Shown: positions 23,734-36,246, numbered from the stretch's first letter. The stretch: 64,000 nucleotides of DNA from Cyclina sinensis (GCA_012932295.1 JAAONU010000006.1:31026882-31090881), one strand, 5' to 3'. Numbers and translations are program-made. Notes: a model not told the origin generated them from the sequence alone.

Positions 23734-24607
23734 ATGAAATAAAAATAAAACGGATTCAATGAAACAAAAACTAAAATAGAGTAAAACAATAAAAGAACAG
23801 CATATAAATTAAAATCAAAAGTAGAATAAAAGCAACACAATAAAAAGATATTAAATGAAAACAAAATTTAAATAGAATAAAGCAATAAAATTAAAAAAAA
23901 CTAGAATAGAATAAAGGAATAAAATAAATGCAGATTAGATAAATGCGAAACAAAAATAGAATAAAACAATGAAATAAAAACAGATCAAATAAATAGAAAA
24001 CTAAAATAGAATAAAGCAATAAAATGAAAGCACATAAATTAAACCAAAACTATAATAGATTAAGCAATAAAACAAAAACAGATTAAATATATACAGACCT
24101 AAAATAAAATAAAACAGTAAAATAAAATCAGATTAAATAAATAGAAACTAAAATAGAATAAACTAATAAAATAAAAGCAAATAAATTAAAACAAAACTAA
24201 AATAAAATAAAGCAATAAGATAAAAGCAGTTTTTATAAAAACAGAACTAAAATAGATTAAGGCAATAAAATAAAAGCAGATTAAATGAAAACCAAAATAA
24301 AATAAAGCAATAATATAATAGCAGATTATATAAAAATATAAAATAGAATTTAGCAATAAAATAAAAGCAGATTTAATAATGACAAAACTAAATTAGAACA
24401 AACCAGTAAAATATAACGTAAAAATAATTGAATACAAAACTAAAGAAAAAACTAATCAATAAAATAAAAGCAGATTAATTAAAGACAAAACTAAAAAAGA
24501 ATAAATAAATAAAAAAGATTACATAAAATAGCAATAATAAAATAAAACAATAACATAAATCCGACTGAATAATAACAAAATTAAAATATCATAAAGATTT
24601 AAAATAA
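23734..24607. repeat. A satellite array (type II variants)
   Basis: Duplicate of 15729-16611 with scattered substitutions and small indels, for example AACTAAAATAGAGTAAAAC here against ATATAGTAAAAC in copy 1. Confidence 0.9.
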
Positions 24608-25495
24608 AAGCAGATTATCCTTCCCTAGCCTTCAATTAGATTCAGATTTTCTCCCTGACCCAAACTCAACCAAGGTTTTCCCTATATCACAAAAGAATTT
24701 TAAACCCAATGCATTACTAGAATTGACCTCCTAACATCATTCCCCATATCACAAAGCATCAAAGTTACCCGAGGCCAAGCCACCTTGATTATTTGCAAGA
24801 TTGACAAAACTATTCACACTTCACATAACCATGATCCTCCCTTAACTGCCCTCTCCCAATCTATAAAATAAACATCACATTCAAATTTACTCCTTAATGC
24901 TCTTTCATAAATATTACCTATATCCTCCCGCATCCCTCTGATTCACAAATAAAGTACATTTTATATTCAAAGAATCCCCCAGTACCCTTATCATTATCAG
25001 TATTCTCACTTTAGCGCATTCAAATCAATCCCTAGTCATACCCCAGTCTTCCCTGGTCCACAAAACCTTTTTCATATATAACATAACTGATATCATTCCC
25101 AACCCTCTCCTTCCACAATCCACAAAGAAACATCACATTCAAATTTACCAATCCCCACATTTACCTAAACATAACCTGCATCTTCCCTCATCCTTTCTTC
25201 CCTGATTTATAATGCACACATCACATTCAGACTTCCCACACCCTTTACATTATCAGTTTCCTGCCCAGCCCTTTACACAAATAAGCTTTACCTCAGGTGC
25301 ATTATCAGGCAACAACCTTTTATATACAGCTCTTTTCTTTCACCTCCAACATTCGGCTCTTGCCCATTAAGCAAAATCTGACCAAGCATTAGTTTTCACC
25401 GTCTCTTCAGTCTTGGCCTTACAATCCTAATTTCACAATCTAAGTCTTACACTTCTGCCAGGTCTTCCAGAATAATAAATCATGTATACTTAAAT
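24608..25495. repeat. B1 variant plus J module
   Basis: Duplicate of 16612-17488. B1 24608-25240, J 25241-25495. Here the B1 cell TTATCATTATCAGTATTCTC is retained, whereas copy 1 lacks that step but keeps CTCCTTCCCAAATTCACA, which is lost here: reciprocal small deletions. Confidence 0.8.
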
Positions 25496-25955
25496 TTATT
25501 CAGTTAAGGACTTATGATAAAAGACAGATGGGATTATGTGGCTTCATTAATTTATAGATTCTTTTAAGGAAGAGCCTCATTTAGGAACTTACGATAAAAA
25601 ACTTATTTGATGCTTTGGTCATTTTTGGCTTATGTTTAAGAACTGTTTTGGCTTGTGTTTGAGGACCTTTATAATTTAACATTAGGGACTGGTTTAAGTT
25701 GAAAGACCAATTAAGCTTAAATTTATATGACCATTTTGGTTTTAAGGACTGTTTTGGCTTAAGTTGAGGGATTATGTGTTTTTTTGTTTTAAGACCATCA
25801 TGGTTACTATTGCATATGATATGGTTTTTATTATGAAAGGCGTACTCCTGAGAAATGTTTTGGCTTAAGGTTAAGGGCTGTTATGGCTGTATTTTAACCA
25901 TATTGGCTTTACTTTAAGAATATTTTTGGCTTACGTTTAGGAACATTTAACACTA
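25496..25955. repeat. E block
   Basis: Third E copy, about 45-50 bp shorter than the 17.5 kb copy because the TTATTTATTTTAGGAAGAGC stretch and a GTGGCTTCAAGG step are missing. Retains GTTTTGGCTTAAGGTTAAGG and GACCATCATGGTTAC. Confidence 0.8.
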
Positions 25956-26598
25956 AAAAATCAAATTTAAATGAACTAACTCACTGAACTAAATCAGAAT
26001 AAGAGCTAAACTGAGCTAAAATCAATTAATAAAATCAAATCAGATTAAGTGAAAATGAAACTACAATAGAATAAAACAATAAAAAAAGCAGATTCAATAA
26101 AACAACAACTAAAAGAAATAAAGGCAGATTGAAGAAATGTGAAAATAAAATAAAAAAAGAATAAAACAACAGCAAATTAGTTAAAAACAGAACTAAAACC
26201 GAATGAAGCAGTAACATAAAACAGATTAATTAAAAACAAAACAAAAAATAGAATTAAACAATAAAATAAAAGCTAATTAAATTAAACACAAAACTAAAAT
26301 AGAATAGAATAAAGCAATAAAAACAGATTAAAAAAGTAAAATTAAACAAAAAAAGAATAAAATAAAAGCTGATTAATAAAAAACAAGACTAAAATAGAGA
26401 AAAACCATAAAATAAAAGCAGATTGAATTTTTAAAAGATCAGAAATAGAATAAAACTACGAAGCAGATTAAATAAAAGCAAAAGTAAAATCCAATAAAAC
26501 AATTAAAATTAAAAGGCAAATTAAAAATAGAATTATATAATAAAAATAGATAAATTAAAGACAAAACTGATATAGAATAAAACAATATAATCAAATGA
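25956..26598. repeat. A satellite array with transitional start
   Basis: Duplicate of 17991-18690 beginning AAATGAACTAACTCACTGAA. Shorter by roughly two A monomers near 26520. Confidence 0.85.
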
Positions 26599-27400
26599 GA
26601 TTATCTTTCCCAAGCCTTCCATTGCATTCTGATTTACCCAATCACTCAATCCCAATCCAGGCTTTCCCTATATCACAAAATTATAATAAACCCAACATAT
26701 TACTAGTATTCTCCTCCTAATCTCCTTCCCCATGCCACAAAACACACATGTCACATTCAAAGTTACCCTAAGCCAAACCATCTTGATTCTTTTCCCGTTT
26801 CACAAAACACATTTGACACCACATTACCAGGATCCTCCCTACCTCCCCCTTTCCTAATTTATAAAGCATACATCAAATTCACAGTTACTCCTAAGTGCTG
26901 TTCCATAAACATTACCTATATCCTCCCCATCCCTTCTCTAATTCACAAATAAAGCACATACTGTATTCAAAGTATCCCCACTACCCTTATCATTATCAGT
27001 ACCCTCCCCCAGCCCTGCTTCCCAAATTCACACAGCACATTGCTATCAACCCCTTATCCTACCCCAGTCTTTCCCTGATCTACAAAATCTATGTCATAAA
27101 TAATATAACTGATATTCTCCCCAACCCTCTTCTTCCACAATCCACAAAGAAACATAACGTTCAAAATTACTCTTTCCCACACTTGCCTAAACATTACTTA
27201 CAACATCTCTAATCTTTCATTCCCTGGTTTTCAAAACACACATAACATACAGAATACTCCCCCGAACCCCCAACAATCATTTAAATTATCAGTTTCCTCC
27301 CCAGCCCTTAATTTTAATATGAAACCTATACCTAAGGTGCTATGTCAGGCAACAGCTGTTTTATCAACCCAGTTCTTTAACATCCCCTGCCAACAAATAT
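26599..27400. repeat. B1 variant plus short J module
   Basis: Duplicate of 18691-19486; J begins about 27269 and ends at CCTGCCAACAAATATTGAAAC, preserving the same J/B deletion junction as copy 1. That junction therefore predates the duplication. Confidence 0.8.
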
Positions 27401-28338
27401 TGAAACTTTCCTTCCCTTAATCACATAACACACATTACATCAAAATTTCCTCCCACCCCTCACAAACCTAATTCACCCAGTTTCCCCCTGTGTTATAAAA
27501 TATCTCACCAGTATCCTCACCCACCCTCCTTCCCGAATCCAGAAAACACATTACATTTATATTCACCATCCAAAAACCACCCTTAACATTACCAGTATCC
27601 CTCTCAAACCCCATCTTCATTAAACTTCAAAGAAAACATGCCAGCTGATCTTTTCGAGATCCACAAAAAATACACCACACTGAATATAATTATTATCCTC
27701 CCCATCCCTTCACCCCTAATCCTTTAAGCACATTACATTGAATTTACACCTCCTCCATGCATAACCTATATCACACCAAACCACTTCTTCCCTGTTTCAC
27801 CAAGCGCATATCACATTAAAAGTAACTCCCTACCACCATCATCTGAAAGATTACCAGTATCCTCTTCAAACCTTCCTTCCAAAAATCGCACATCACACAT
27901 TACATCCAAATTTACCTCCACCTCTCCTACTGCCTCACAGTCCTAAGTCTATCCTTGATCCACAAAACATCTCTCAAACCATTTCTTACTTAACATTACC
28001 AGTAACCTTCCCCACACTCCTTTCCCATTCCACAACACAAAATTACCTGTCTATAAATTACCCTTTATGTAACCAGTATTCGTCATACATTACCTATGTC
28101 TTCCCAAAGCACTCCTTCACTGATTCACGAGGCACATTGCACCTTCAAAGTAACTCTCTACCACCATTATCTGAAAGATTATTAGTATCCTCTACTAACC
28201 TTCCTTCCCTAAATCACACAACACATTACATCCAAATTTACCCCTACCCCACTCCCCTGTCACCTTCTCACAAACCCAGCTCACTTAAAGTCCTCTCCCC
28301 AATCCACAAAACATATTTTACTCTTAAAATTATCAATA
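27401..28338. repeat. B satellite, long block with deletion
   Basis: Duplicate of 19487-20625, missing about 220 bp at the junction AACCAGTATTCGTCATACATT (28074-28092). The lost interval corresponds to 20160-20383 in copy 1. Confidence 0.8.
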
Positions 28339-28812
28339 ATGAAACAATACAATAAAAGCACATTGAATATAAACAAAGCTTAAATATTATTAAGCAATAA
28401 AATAAAAAAAAATTCAATAAAACCAAAGCTAAGATAGAATAAAACAGTAGGATCAATGCAGATTGAACACAAATGTGAAATAAAAGCAAATTAAATAAAA
28501 AATATATCTAAAATAGAATAAAACATTAAAATAAAAAATGGATTCAATAAAGTATAAGCAGATTAAATAAAGACAAAACTAAAACAGAATAAAACAGTAA
28601 GTAGATTAAATAAAAACAAAAGTAAAATATATTAAAAAAACAATAAGCAGATTAAATAAAAACAAAACTAAATAAGAATAAAACAATATGATAAAAGCAA
28701 ATTGAAGAAAAACAAAAGTGAAATTGAATAAAAGAATAAAAGCAAAGCAAATTAAATGAAAACAAAACACAAAATAGAATAAAACAATAAAACATTATAT
28801 AAATATAAGATA
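28339..28812. repeat. A satellite array
   Basis: Duplicate of 20626-21098, ending ATAAGATATAATAAATC before E. Confidence 0.9.
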
Positions 28813-28919
28813 TAATAAATCATTTATTCATTAATTTATTGATTCTTTTAAAGAAGAGCCCCCAGTTAGGAACTTACGATAAAAAACTTATTTGATGTTG
28901 TGGCTTCAAGGTCATTTTT

Positions 28920-29474
28920 ATGCCCCCACAAAGTGGGGAGCATATAGCGTTGCTTTTGTCCGTCCGTCCGTCTGTCCGTCCGTCCCGAAATCTTGTGAAC
29001 GCAACTCCTCTTAAACCGGATGGCAGATTTTGCTTAAACTTCCAGGGATGAACAACCTTAATGTGTAGATGGAAGTAAAGGAAGGAAGTTTTGCTGCGAC
29101 CAAATTTAACAGAATTATGGCCCTTTGTTGATTTTTTCACTATATACCATATTGAAATTTTGTGAACGCAACTCCTCTTAAACCGGATGGCAGATTTTGC
29201 TTAAACTTCCAGGGATGAACAGCTTTAATGTGTAGATGGTAGTAAAGGAAGGAATTTTTGCTGTGACCATATTTAACAGAATTATGGCCCTTTGTTGATT
29301 TTTTCACTATATACCATATAAATAATTGAACATATAAATTTAACATTTGTAATTTAATTTAACATGTACATAAGGTTACCTACAGAAAAAATCTTACATA
29401 CAGGATATACATGCTCTTGTTTATGAGCACTTATGCATAGTGGGGGCATCCGTGTCCTATGGACACAGTTCTAG
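28920..29474 (+). mobile_element. Element K, putative non-autonomous Helentron-type (HINE/pearl-like) insertion
   Basis: A 555 bp insertion defined exactly by comparison with the empty site at about 21190-21206. The left end is ATGCCCCCAC (28920-28929); its perfect inverted repeat GTGGGGGCAT lies subterminally at 29440-29449. It is followed by a hairpin GTGTCC-TAT-GGACAC and the terminal AGTTCTAG. TT flanks both sides (28918-28919, 29475-29476). The interior has a GTCCGTCC tract at about 28958-28985 and two 167 bp tandem units (TTGTGAACGCAACTCC at 28993 and 29160). Asymmetric inverted repeats, a 3' hairpin and a TT target fit Helentron-associated elements; no Rep/helicase frame is present. 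Confidence 0.75.
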
Positions 29475-29559
29475 TTGGTTTATGTTTAAGAACTGTTTTG
29501 GCTTGTGTATAAGGACCTTTATATTTTAACATTAGGGACTGGTTTAAGTTGAAAGATCA

Positions 29560-30312
29560 GCTGAGTACGAATTGCTTAATTGTGAGCTTTTTGGATGCAC
29601 CAGTGTGTCGTCAACAAATTTCCTTAAACAACTCCACCTTTCATACCGCTAAGCCAATTTTAACGAAACATGCCTGGGATATTCCGTGCATGAAGTTCTA
29701 CCAAAATCGTTGAAAGAATTTAATTTCATCAAGAACTTTGGTTGCTATGGCAACAGAAACGGAAAACTTCAAACATCTTCTTGCCTGAAACCACAGGGCC
29801 CTAAGCATTAAGATTTGGTATGTAGCATTGTCTAGTGGACCTCTACCAAGTTTGTTTAAATTATACCCATGAGGTCAAATTTGGCCCTGCTCCAGTGGTC
29901 ATTTGATTTTAAACTTAAATACCTTAAATACCTTAAAAACTCTTCTTGTCTGAAACCATAAAGCTAAGGGCTAAGATTTTTTCCATGGAGCATCAGTTTA
30001 AGTCCTCTGCCAAGTTTGTTCGAATTATCCCCCTGGAGTCATTTATGGACAAGCCGAGGGTCACTTGATTTTACAAAGGCTTGTATAGGGAAGACTTCTT
30101 GTCTAAAGCCACAATACCTAGAACTAAGCCTTTTTGCATCAGCTAGAGGTAATTTACCAAATTTATTCAGATTATACCCCTTGAGTGAAAATTGGCTCTA
30201 CCCTGAGGGTCACTTTAATTCATATAGATTTATATAAGTAGAACCTTTAAAAGGCTTCTTGCTCAACAGCAGACCCAAATGGAAAGTATTCAGGTGAGCG
30301 ATCTAGGGAAAT
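29560..30312. mobile_element. Dispersed element F, copy 2
   Basis: Same element, same E insertion point and same ends as 21288-22050, so inherited by the segmental duplication and not an independent insertion. Small indels only, for example loss of GATGTTT-like bases before GCTCAACAGCAG. Confidence 0.65.
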
Positions 30313-30505
30313 CATCTTGTTGTTTTAGGACCATCATGGTTACTATAAAATATGATATGGCTTTCATTAAGGAAGAATTACACATGAGAAATGTTTTGGC
30401 TTAAGGTTAAGGGCTGTTTTGTCTGTATTTTAAAATCCAATTTGGCTTTTCTTTAAGTATCATATTGGCTTTACTTTTAGGATTATTTAGGCATAAGTTT
30501 CAGAA

Positions 30506-31150
30506 CATTTAAAACTAAAAAACAAATTCAACTGAACTAAAACACTTCACTAAACTATATTAAAACAGAGTAAGAACTAAAGTCAGCTTAAGCAATATAA
30601 TGAACTCAAATCAGATTCAGTGAAAACAAAACTAAAATAGAATAAAACAACAAAATAAAAGATTAATTAAAAACAAAACAAAAATAGAATAAAGCAATTC
30701 AATAAAAAGAGATTAAATAAATACAAAACTAAAATAGAATAAAACAATGAAATAAAAGATTAATTAAAAACAGAAGTAAAATAATATAAAACAATTCAAT
30801 AAAAAGAGATTAAATAAATACAAAACTACAATAGAATAAAACAATGAAATAAATACAGATTAAATGAAAAACAAAGGTTAAATAGAGTACCAATAAAATA
30901 ACAGAAAATTAGTTAAAACAAAACTAAAAACAGAAAAAAGCAATAAAATAAAAGCAGATGTAATAAAAAAACAAAAAATAGAATAAAGAAATAAATAATA
31001 GCAAATCAGTTAAAAAACTAAAATAGAATAAAGCAATTAAATAAAATCAGAATACTTATAATATTAAACTAATATAGAATTAAAGTATAAAATTAAATTA
31101 GATTACATAAAAACAAACCTAAACTAGAATAAAACAATGACATAAAAAAG
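30506..31150. repeat. A satellite array
   Basis: Post-E transition then A monomers, with a local duplication: AGATTAAATAAATACAAAAC occurs at about 30711 and in near-identical form at about 30809. Diverges from copy 1 at about 30885 and becomes more degenerate towards 31150. Confidence 0.85.
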
Positions 31151-33000
31151 AACTATTTAATCATTTAAATTAATGTTTTACATAAGATAAAAATACAGAT
31201 AGGCAAAATTATATCATTTAAAGTTTTGCTGTTCATAATTGGCTATTAATAACGTAATGATTCCGTTAAGCAGGTTAAAGTCCTGTTAAGAGCTGTTTGT
31301 CAGCATTTCTGACCCAAACTGAGATTAAAATTAGATTCGGAGATAATTCTTATCCAATAAATGTCTGCTGTCTGTGTCATTTGTGACTGTAACTAACTTT
31401 AAGGTGCAGATAAGTAGGTTTCAGTCTTTCCTGTTAGATAGTGCTTGGCAGCATTTCTGATCATAACTGAAATAAAGATACAGATAGGCAGATTAAATTT
31501 ATTTCAATATCTGTTTTGCAGCTCATTTTTGACTATATCTTAAGATTGCAGACAAGAAGGTTTACAAGATGCCTGTTAAGAAATCATTGGCATCATTTCT
31601 GACCAAAACTAAGAAGGCAGATTTAAGGTATTCTAATATATGTCTGTTTTGCAGCTCATTTGTGGCTTAAAGATTAAAGTGCCATTTGGTAGCATTTCTG
31701 AGATAAAGATAAAAACAGGAAAATAAAAAGATGTCTGTTTTGCAGCTCATTTCTGACTATAAATTACTTAATGCTCCCGATAATTAGGTTTATCTGATTC
31801 ATGTTTAGAACTGTACGGCGGCATTTCTGATCAAATCTGAGATAAAGATAGGCAGAATGATGTTATTTTAATAAATATCTGTTTCTTAGGTTTAAGTGAT
31901 AGTAGTTAAGAACATTTCTGACCAAAACTGAGATGAAGATATAGTAATGCAGATTTACATTATTCCAATAAATGTTTGTTTTGCAGCTCATTTCTGACTA
32001 TTTCCTAATGACCCAATTAAGTAGGTTTAAGTAATTTTACTTTTATATATTAAATACTGTTAAGTAACAGTTTTCTTTCAAATCTGAGGTTAAGTTTCAA
32101 ATATTCAAGTTAAGGTAGTTCATGTTTTTGACTGTTTGGCAGCATTTCTGACTGTTTGGCAGCATTTCTGACTGTTAGGCAATATTTCTGACCAAAGGAC
32201 TCTTATCAAAAGGTGAAATTGAAATATGTGAAGGCCAGTTTCAGACCGAAAGTTGGTAAATTTCAGATATTTTAGTTTATGTGTTAACCACATAAGAACT
32301 GATGGCAGCTTAAACAGAATAAAACAGTTTGGCAGCTTGTTTCTGACAGTATCTGACATTAACTTACAACATGATTAAACTACACAGTTTAAGATGACGT
32401 ATTTAAGGTCATTGTGGCAGCTCATTAATGACAATAATTTACATAACAAAAAAGATAAATAAACAAAAACAAAACAAACTAGCAAAAGGATATATTAATA
32501 AATCTATATTAAGATAAACTCTTGACAGATATTTAATTTAAGACATGCAGGTTAAGATGATGCATATTAAGGCTGTTTGCAACCTGTTTCCATAAGAAAT
32601 ACTTAGTTAAAGAAAAGCAGAATTATGTGATCAATGCTAAGGTCTGTTTGGCAACATTTCTGACCAATTCTTGAATATTTCAAACAGGCAGTTTCAGATA
32701 GACAGGTGATTTGATTCATGTTAAGCAGCCAAGATGTTAGTCTGTTTCTGGATAATTAAGCTTAAATTGATTGGTTTTACGCATTTACTTGAAAGTATGT
32801 TTGGCAGCATTTATGACCAAAACATGCCCCATGAAAAACTTATAAACGTGCCTATGGCCTCTCTGTTTACATTTACAGAATTTATTAGCATTAACTGGTC
32901 TCGAAATCTTTGTTAAGGACTGTTTGACCTCCGAAAAAATCTTCAAATAGGTATGTTAGCATTATAGTAATTATCTTGAAACTTTCAAATGGTAAAATGT
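31151..33000. repeat. H repeat array
   Basis: Degenerate repeats with two alternating cores, GCAGCATTTCTGACC (about 31301, 31461, 31602, 31823, 32138) and TTTTGCAGCTCATTTCTGAC (about 31512, 31647, 31737, 31979). Spacing of like cores is about 90-240 bp. AGATAAAGATA-AGGCAG and AATAAATGTCTGTTT recur between them. Found nowhere else in the window. The right part after 32.4 kb is very diverged. Short frames at 32120-32359 and 32734-32916 are not recognisable proteins. Confidence 0.65.
32131..32190. repeat. 20 bp triplet repeat within H
   Basis: ACTGTTTGGCAGCATTTCTG occurs exactly at 32131-32150 and 32151-32170, then with three changes at 32171-32190. A recent local expansion of one H core. Confidence 0.95.
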
Positions 33001-33240
33001 CTTAAACCTCACCTTCCTTATGCACTGCATGCAATACTCCCTTCACTTGCTTAAGACTTTTGCCATTTGAAAATTTGCAAGTTGGTGAAATTATCTATAT
33101 TTTGTTATTTTAAGTGAAATGCAATGTCTGGAGGAAAAGTCAGGTAACATATAGCTAACCAGAATTAGTTGACTTGATTATTAATTATGGTTAACTATTA
33201 ATTTTAATTGTATATTTTAAACAAATAGCTTCTTGCCTGT
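33001..33240. other. Low-copy sequence between H and D
   Basis: No A, B or clear H or D core is visible, except a faint CTTAAGACTTTTGCC-like echo. I see no gene, RNA or element signature here. It may be an old, decayed D or H stretch. Confidence 0.4.
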
Positions 33241-35640
33241 GTTAAGAGTGACAGAGTTATGGTGTTAATATATATACAGTGATGTCTCGTTAATACTGAC
33301 AGTCTATTGTTCCCTGTGAAATTTCTAGATTAATGAATTTTCTTGATAAATGAATTTCTTGATTACAGCCTGTCTGAAACTTAGATTTAGAGGAAGCGGA
33401 CATAATATTTCATTATGATGCCATCAGTTCAAGACAAGATGTATAATAAAACACATGGTATCTATTGCAGCGTTATTGTTAAAAGATTTTCATGGTAATA
33501 TATAAAGTGAGCCACAACAAATTTTACAATTATGTGCTGTAGAAGAAAATACGGATAAATTCCAGTTGTACAAAAGCAGAAAATGTTGTCTGTAGTCAGT
33601 ACAATTTACAGGTTAGAGAAATGGTTTGCTTATGGATTCATGTTTCTGTCAGATGCATTTTATTTTATTCAGTATATGTGTTAAATATTAGGGAAAAAAC
33701 CCGTGTCTATGAGCTTAACAGTTTAATTTATGTCTTTATTACTGGCAGGGTAAGGGTTTCTACTGTAATAACATATTCCTATGTATGAGCTGATTAGCAC
33801 AAATATTGTGCCTATCTAAAACTGGAATAAAAGGTCATAATACTTCAACTTAGTATCATCATTTTAGAATAATATAAAAAAAATCAATACAATGAAAACA
33901 TTATCTGGACAGTGTATCAAAGCCAGGGTTCTAGTTTCGGATTTAAAATAACATATTTGTATGAATATGTGAATGTATGAACTGCAATAAAATTGACTTG
34001 TTTGCTGCTTGTGTAAACCTAGAGTAAAAACTAATACTTTGTTGACATCATTTAGAACAAGATAAATAATTCAGTACTATTGAAACATTATCTAAACAGT
34101 GTTTGCCTGGCAGGGTTTAAGCTTCAACATTAAATGTATTTTTATGAAAATGTAAAGGAATTAGCTATAGTAAAAATGACCAGTTTGTACTCCCGGGATA
34201 AATCTAGAGTAAAAGGTCATAATATATAACATGTTTCCATAGATATGTGAAACAATGAGCTGCAATAAATTTAATCAGATTAATCTGGCTGTTAAAAATT
34301 AGAGTTTACTTTCATAATACTTTCTTCTGTTGTTATCGTTTTACAACAGGTTAAGATGAAAGATGATTGCAAAACATTCTAGTATGATTCACAGAGTTAT
34401 GGTTCCAATATTGAAACAAGTTTATTCCAAAGTACAAACTGTGGCAAAAATTATTCTTATACGTAGCCTGTTTAAAATAATGAGTAAAAGGCCTCCACTG
34501 TTTTGATATTTTTCTTTGAAAATGTTCAGGTAACTCTGAAATGCAATAAACCTCATCAGAATAAACTGTCTGTCTAAAAATCAATTTAAGAACATATAAT
34601 TCCTTCTGAATGAATTTTAAACTAAGTGAATTATACTGAATTAATTGAAGTCTAAAAACAGTATAATTAATGGATGAAAGTTATAGTTCCTAACTGAAAT
34701 CATGTTTCTAGCAAGGACATTCTGCCTATTTGTTATTTAAAGTGTAAGATTGCAGAAAAGAATGCAGAGAAAATAAACCAATGTTTTCTGTAAGCTCACA
34801 GGTGTCTTCTGGCATCATGATTGTCAGGGTTATGGTCCCCACTTTTATTATATTTCTTTTTAATATGTTGAGGAGAGAGCTGCAATAAATCCGGCCAGAA
34901 TGATCTTCCTGTCTGCTAGAATAGAATATAAGATCATGATAATTCATTTTGATATCAACAATTTACAACAGGTCAAGATAGATTCAGTGCAATGAGATAC
35001 ATTGTGATATATTCTAATATCAGTATGATTGGCAGAGTTATGGTATCCATTATTAAAACAAGTTTATGTAAAAGTTCAAGTTGCAGCAAATCCTATTCTT
35101 ATGTGTAGCCTGTCTGCAATAAGGAGTTAAAGGTAAAAAAATTTTCTGTTTTGTATTATCATTTAAATTCAAAATTGAAAATCTAACAAGAACATTCTGC
35201 CTTTCTGTTGTTCGAAGTGTAAGATTGCTATATAAAACGTGTGCAGAGAAAAATAACAGTTGTCTGTTAGCTCAAACTATTGTCTTGTGTCATTATGACT
35301 GTTAGGGTTATGAGTCCACTATTATTATATTTTTATTTTAATATTTTGAGGTTAGAGCTGCAATAAATCTGATCTGAATAATCTGCCGTTTAAAAAAACA
35401 ATATAAGATCATAATACTTCCTTCTTTTGTCATCAATTTTCAACTATTCAGTTGCACTGAGATGCATTGTGATACATTCTAATCAGTATCATAGGCAGAG
35501 TTACGGTATCCATTCTAAAAACCAATTTATGAAAAAGTTCAGGCTATCATATTCTGAAGTCTGAAATGTGTAAAATGTCAAAATACAAGAGGTAGAGTTA
35601 TGATATCCATTACTAAAACAAGTTTTTGTTAAAATACAAG
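33241..35640. repeat. D repeat array
   Basis: Largest D array. GGCAGGGT/GTCAGGGTTATGG-type cores lie near 33249, 33743, 34107, 34389, 34820, 35027, 35297, 35490 and 35591. Recurrent AAACAAGTTTAT, AGCTGCAATAAA, CTGCCTGTCTAAAA, TAAAAGGTCATAATACTTC and TACATTGTGATACATTCTAA. Matches 945-2128 strongly around 34380-35160, and in the same order. Scattered minus-strand frames of 67-77 codons are not shared between monomers. Confidence 0.75.
33277..33362. mobile_element. Short pogo/Tigger-like terminal remnant
   Basis: CAGTGATGTCTCGTTAATAC after a TATATATA stretch, then degenerate repeats of TTAATGAATTTTCTTGATA. This resembles the terminal region of pogo-type Tc1/mariner elements (CAGTG start next to TA, internal repeats of GATTAACGAATTTTC). 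It interrupts a D monomer between GACAGAGTTATGG and CAGCCTGTCTGAAAC. About 86 bp, one end only and no transposase. The resemblance is from memory. Confidence 0.3.
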
Positions 35641-35990
35641 CTGCCAAAAAATCTTACACTTATATAAAACAAATAAATAAAAAAGTAATATCTTATAAAT
35701 AAAGACAAAAATAAATAGAACAAAACAATAAAAGACGAATAATTAAAGATGAAACCAAAGTAGAATAAAACAATAACATAAAATCTGAATATATTATAAA
35801 CAAAGCTGAAATACAATAAAACAATGAAATAAAAGCAGATAAATTAAAGACAAAACTAAAATAGAATCAACAAAAAATTAAAAGCAGAATATATAAAAAC
35901 AAAACTAACATAGAATAAAACAATAAAATAAAAGCAGTTTAATTACACATGAAACTTAAATAGAATAAAACAGTAAAATAAATGCAGTTT
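35641..35990. repeat. A satellite array inside D
   Basis: Six or seven degenerate A monomers (AGCAGATAAATTAAAGAC, AAAATAGAATAAAACAAT) directly following D wording AAGCTGCCAAAAAATC. Same D-to-A transition as at about 37500, so probably a shared ancestral junction. Confidence 0.85.
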
Positions 35991-36246
35991 AATTAGTTTC
36001 TATTCTGTATTATCATGTAAATTCAAAATTGAAAATCAGTATGAATTTTAATACTTTGTGATATACCTGATTTTTTTGTAGTCTTAAATCATTGAAATTT
36101 AAAGGTGGGAGATATGGTTCCAACTAAATCATGTTTCTAACAAGAACATCCTGCCTTTCTGTTGTTACAAGTGCAAAATTTCTAAAACGTGTGCAGAGAA
36201 AAATGATTGTCTGTTAACTCAACCTTTGTCTTGTGTCATTATGATT
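35991..36246. repeat. D repeat, interrupted by L
   Basis: D wording (CTGTATTATCATGTAAATTC, AACAAGAACATCCTGCC, TCTTGTGTCATTATGA) ending at ATGATT, where the expected continuation GTCAGTGTTATGG is displaced to 37162 by element L. Confidence 0.8.

Larger units (their letters stand above)
28813..30505. repeat. E block interrupted by K and F
   Basis: E sequence occupies 28813-28919, 29475-29559 and 30313-30505. F sits at the same site as in copy 1 at 21.3 kb, whereas K splits the E sentence GTCATTTTTGGTTTATG, which is intact at 21190. Confidence 0.85.
23218..30885. repeat. Segmental duplication, copy 2 (about 7.7 kb)
   Basis: Collinear with 15232-22575 and including the 555 bp K insertion. The left part is offset by about 8.0 kb, the middle by about 7.9, the right part before K by about 7.7. 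Similarity ends near 30885, where copy 2 continues A satellite (GAGTACCAATAAAATAAC) while copy 1 enters G. Confidence 0.85.
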
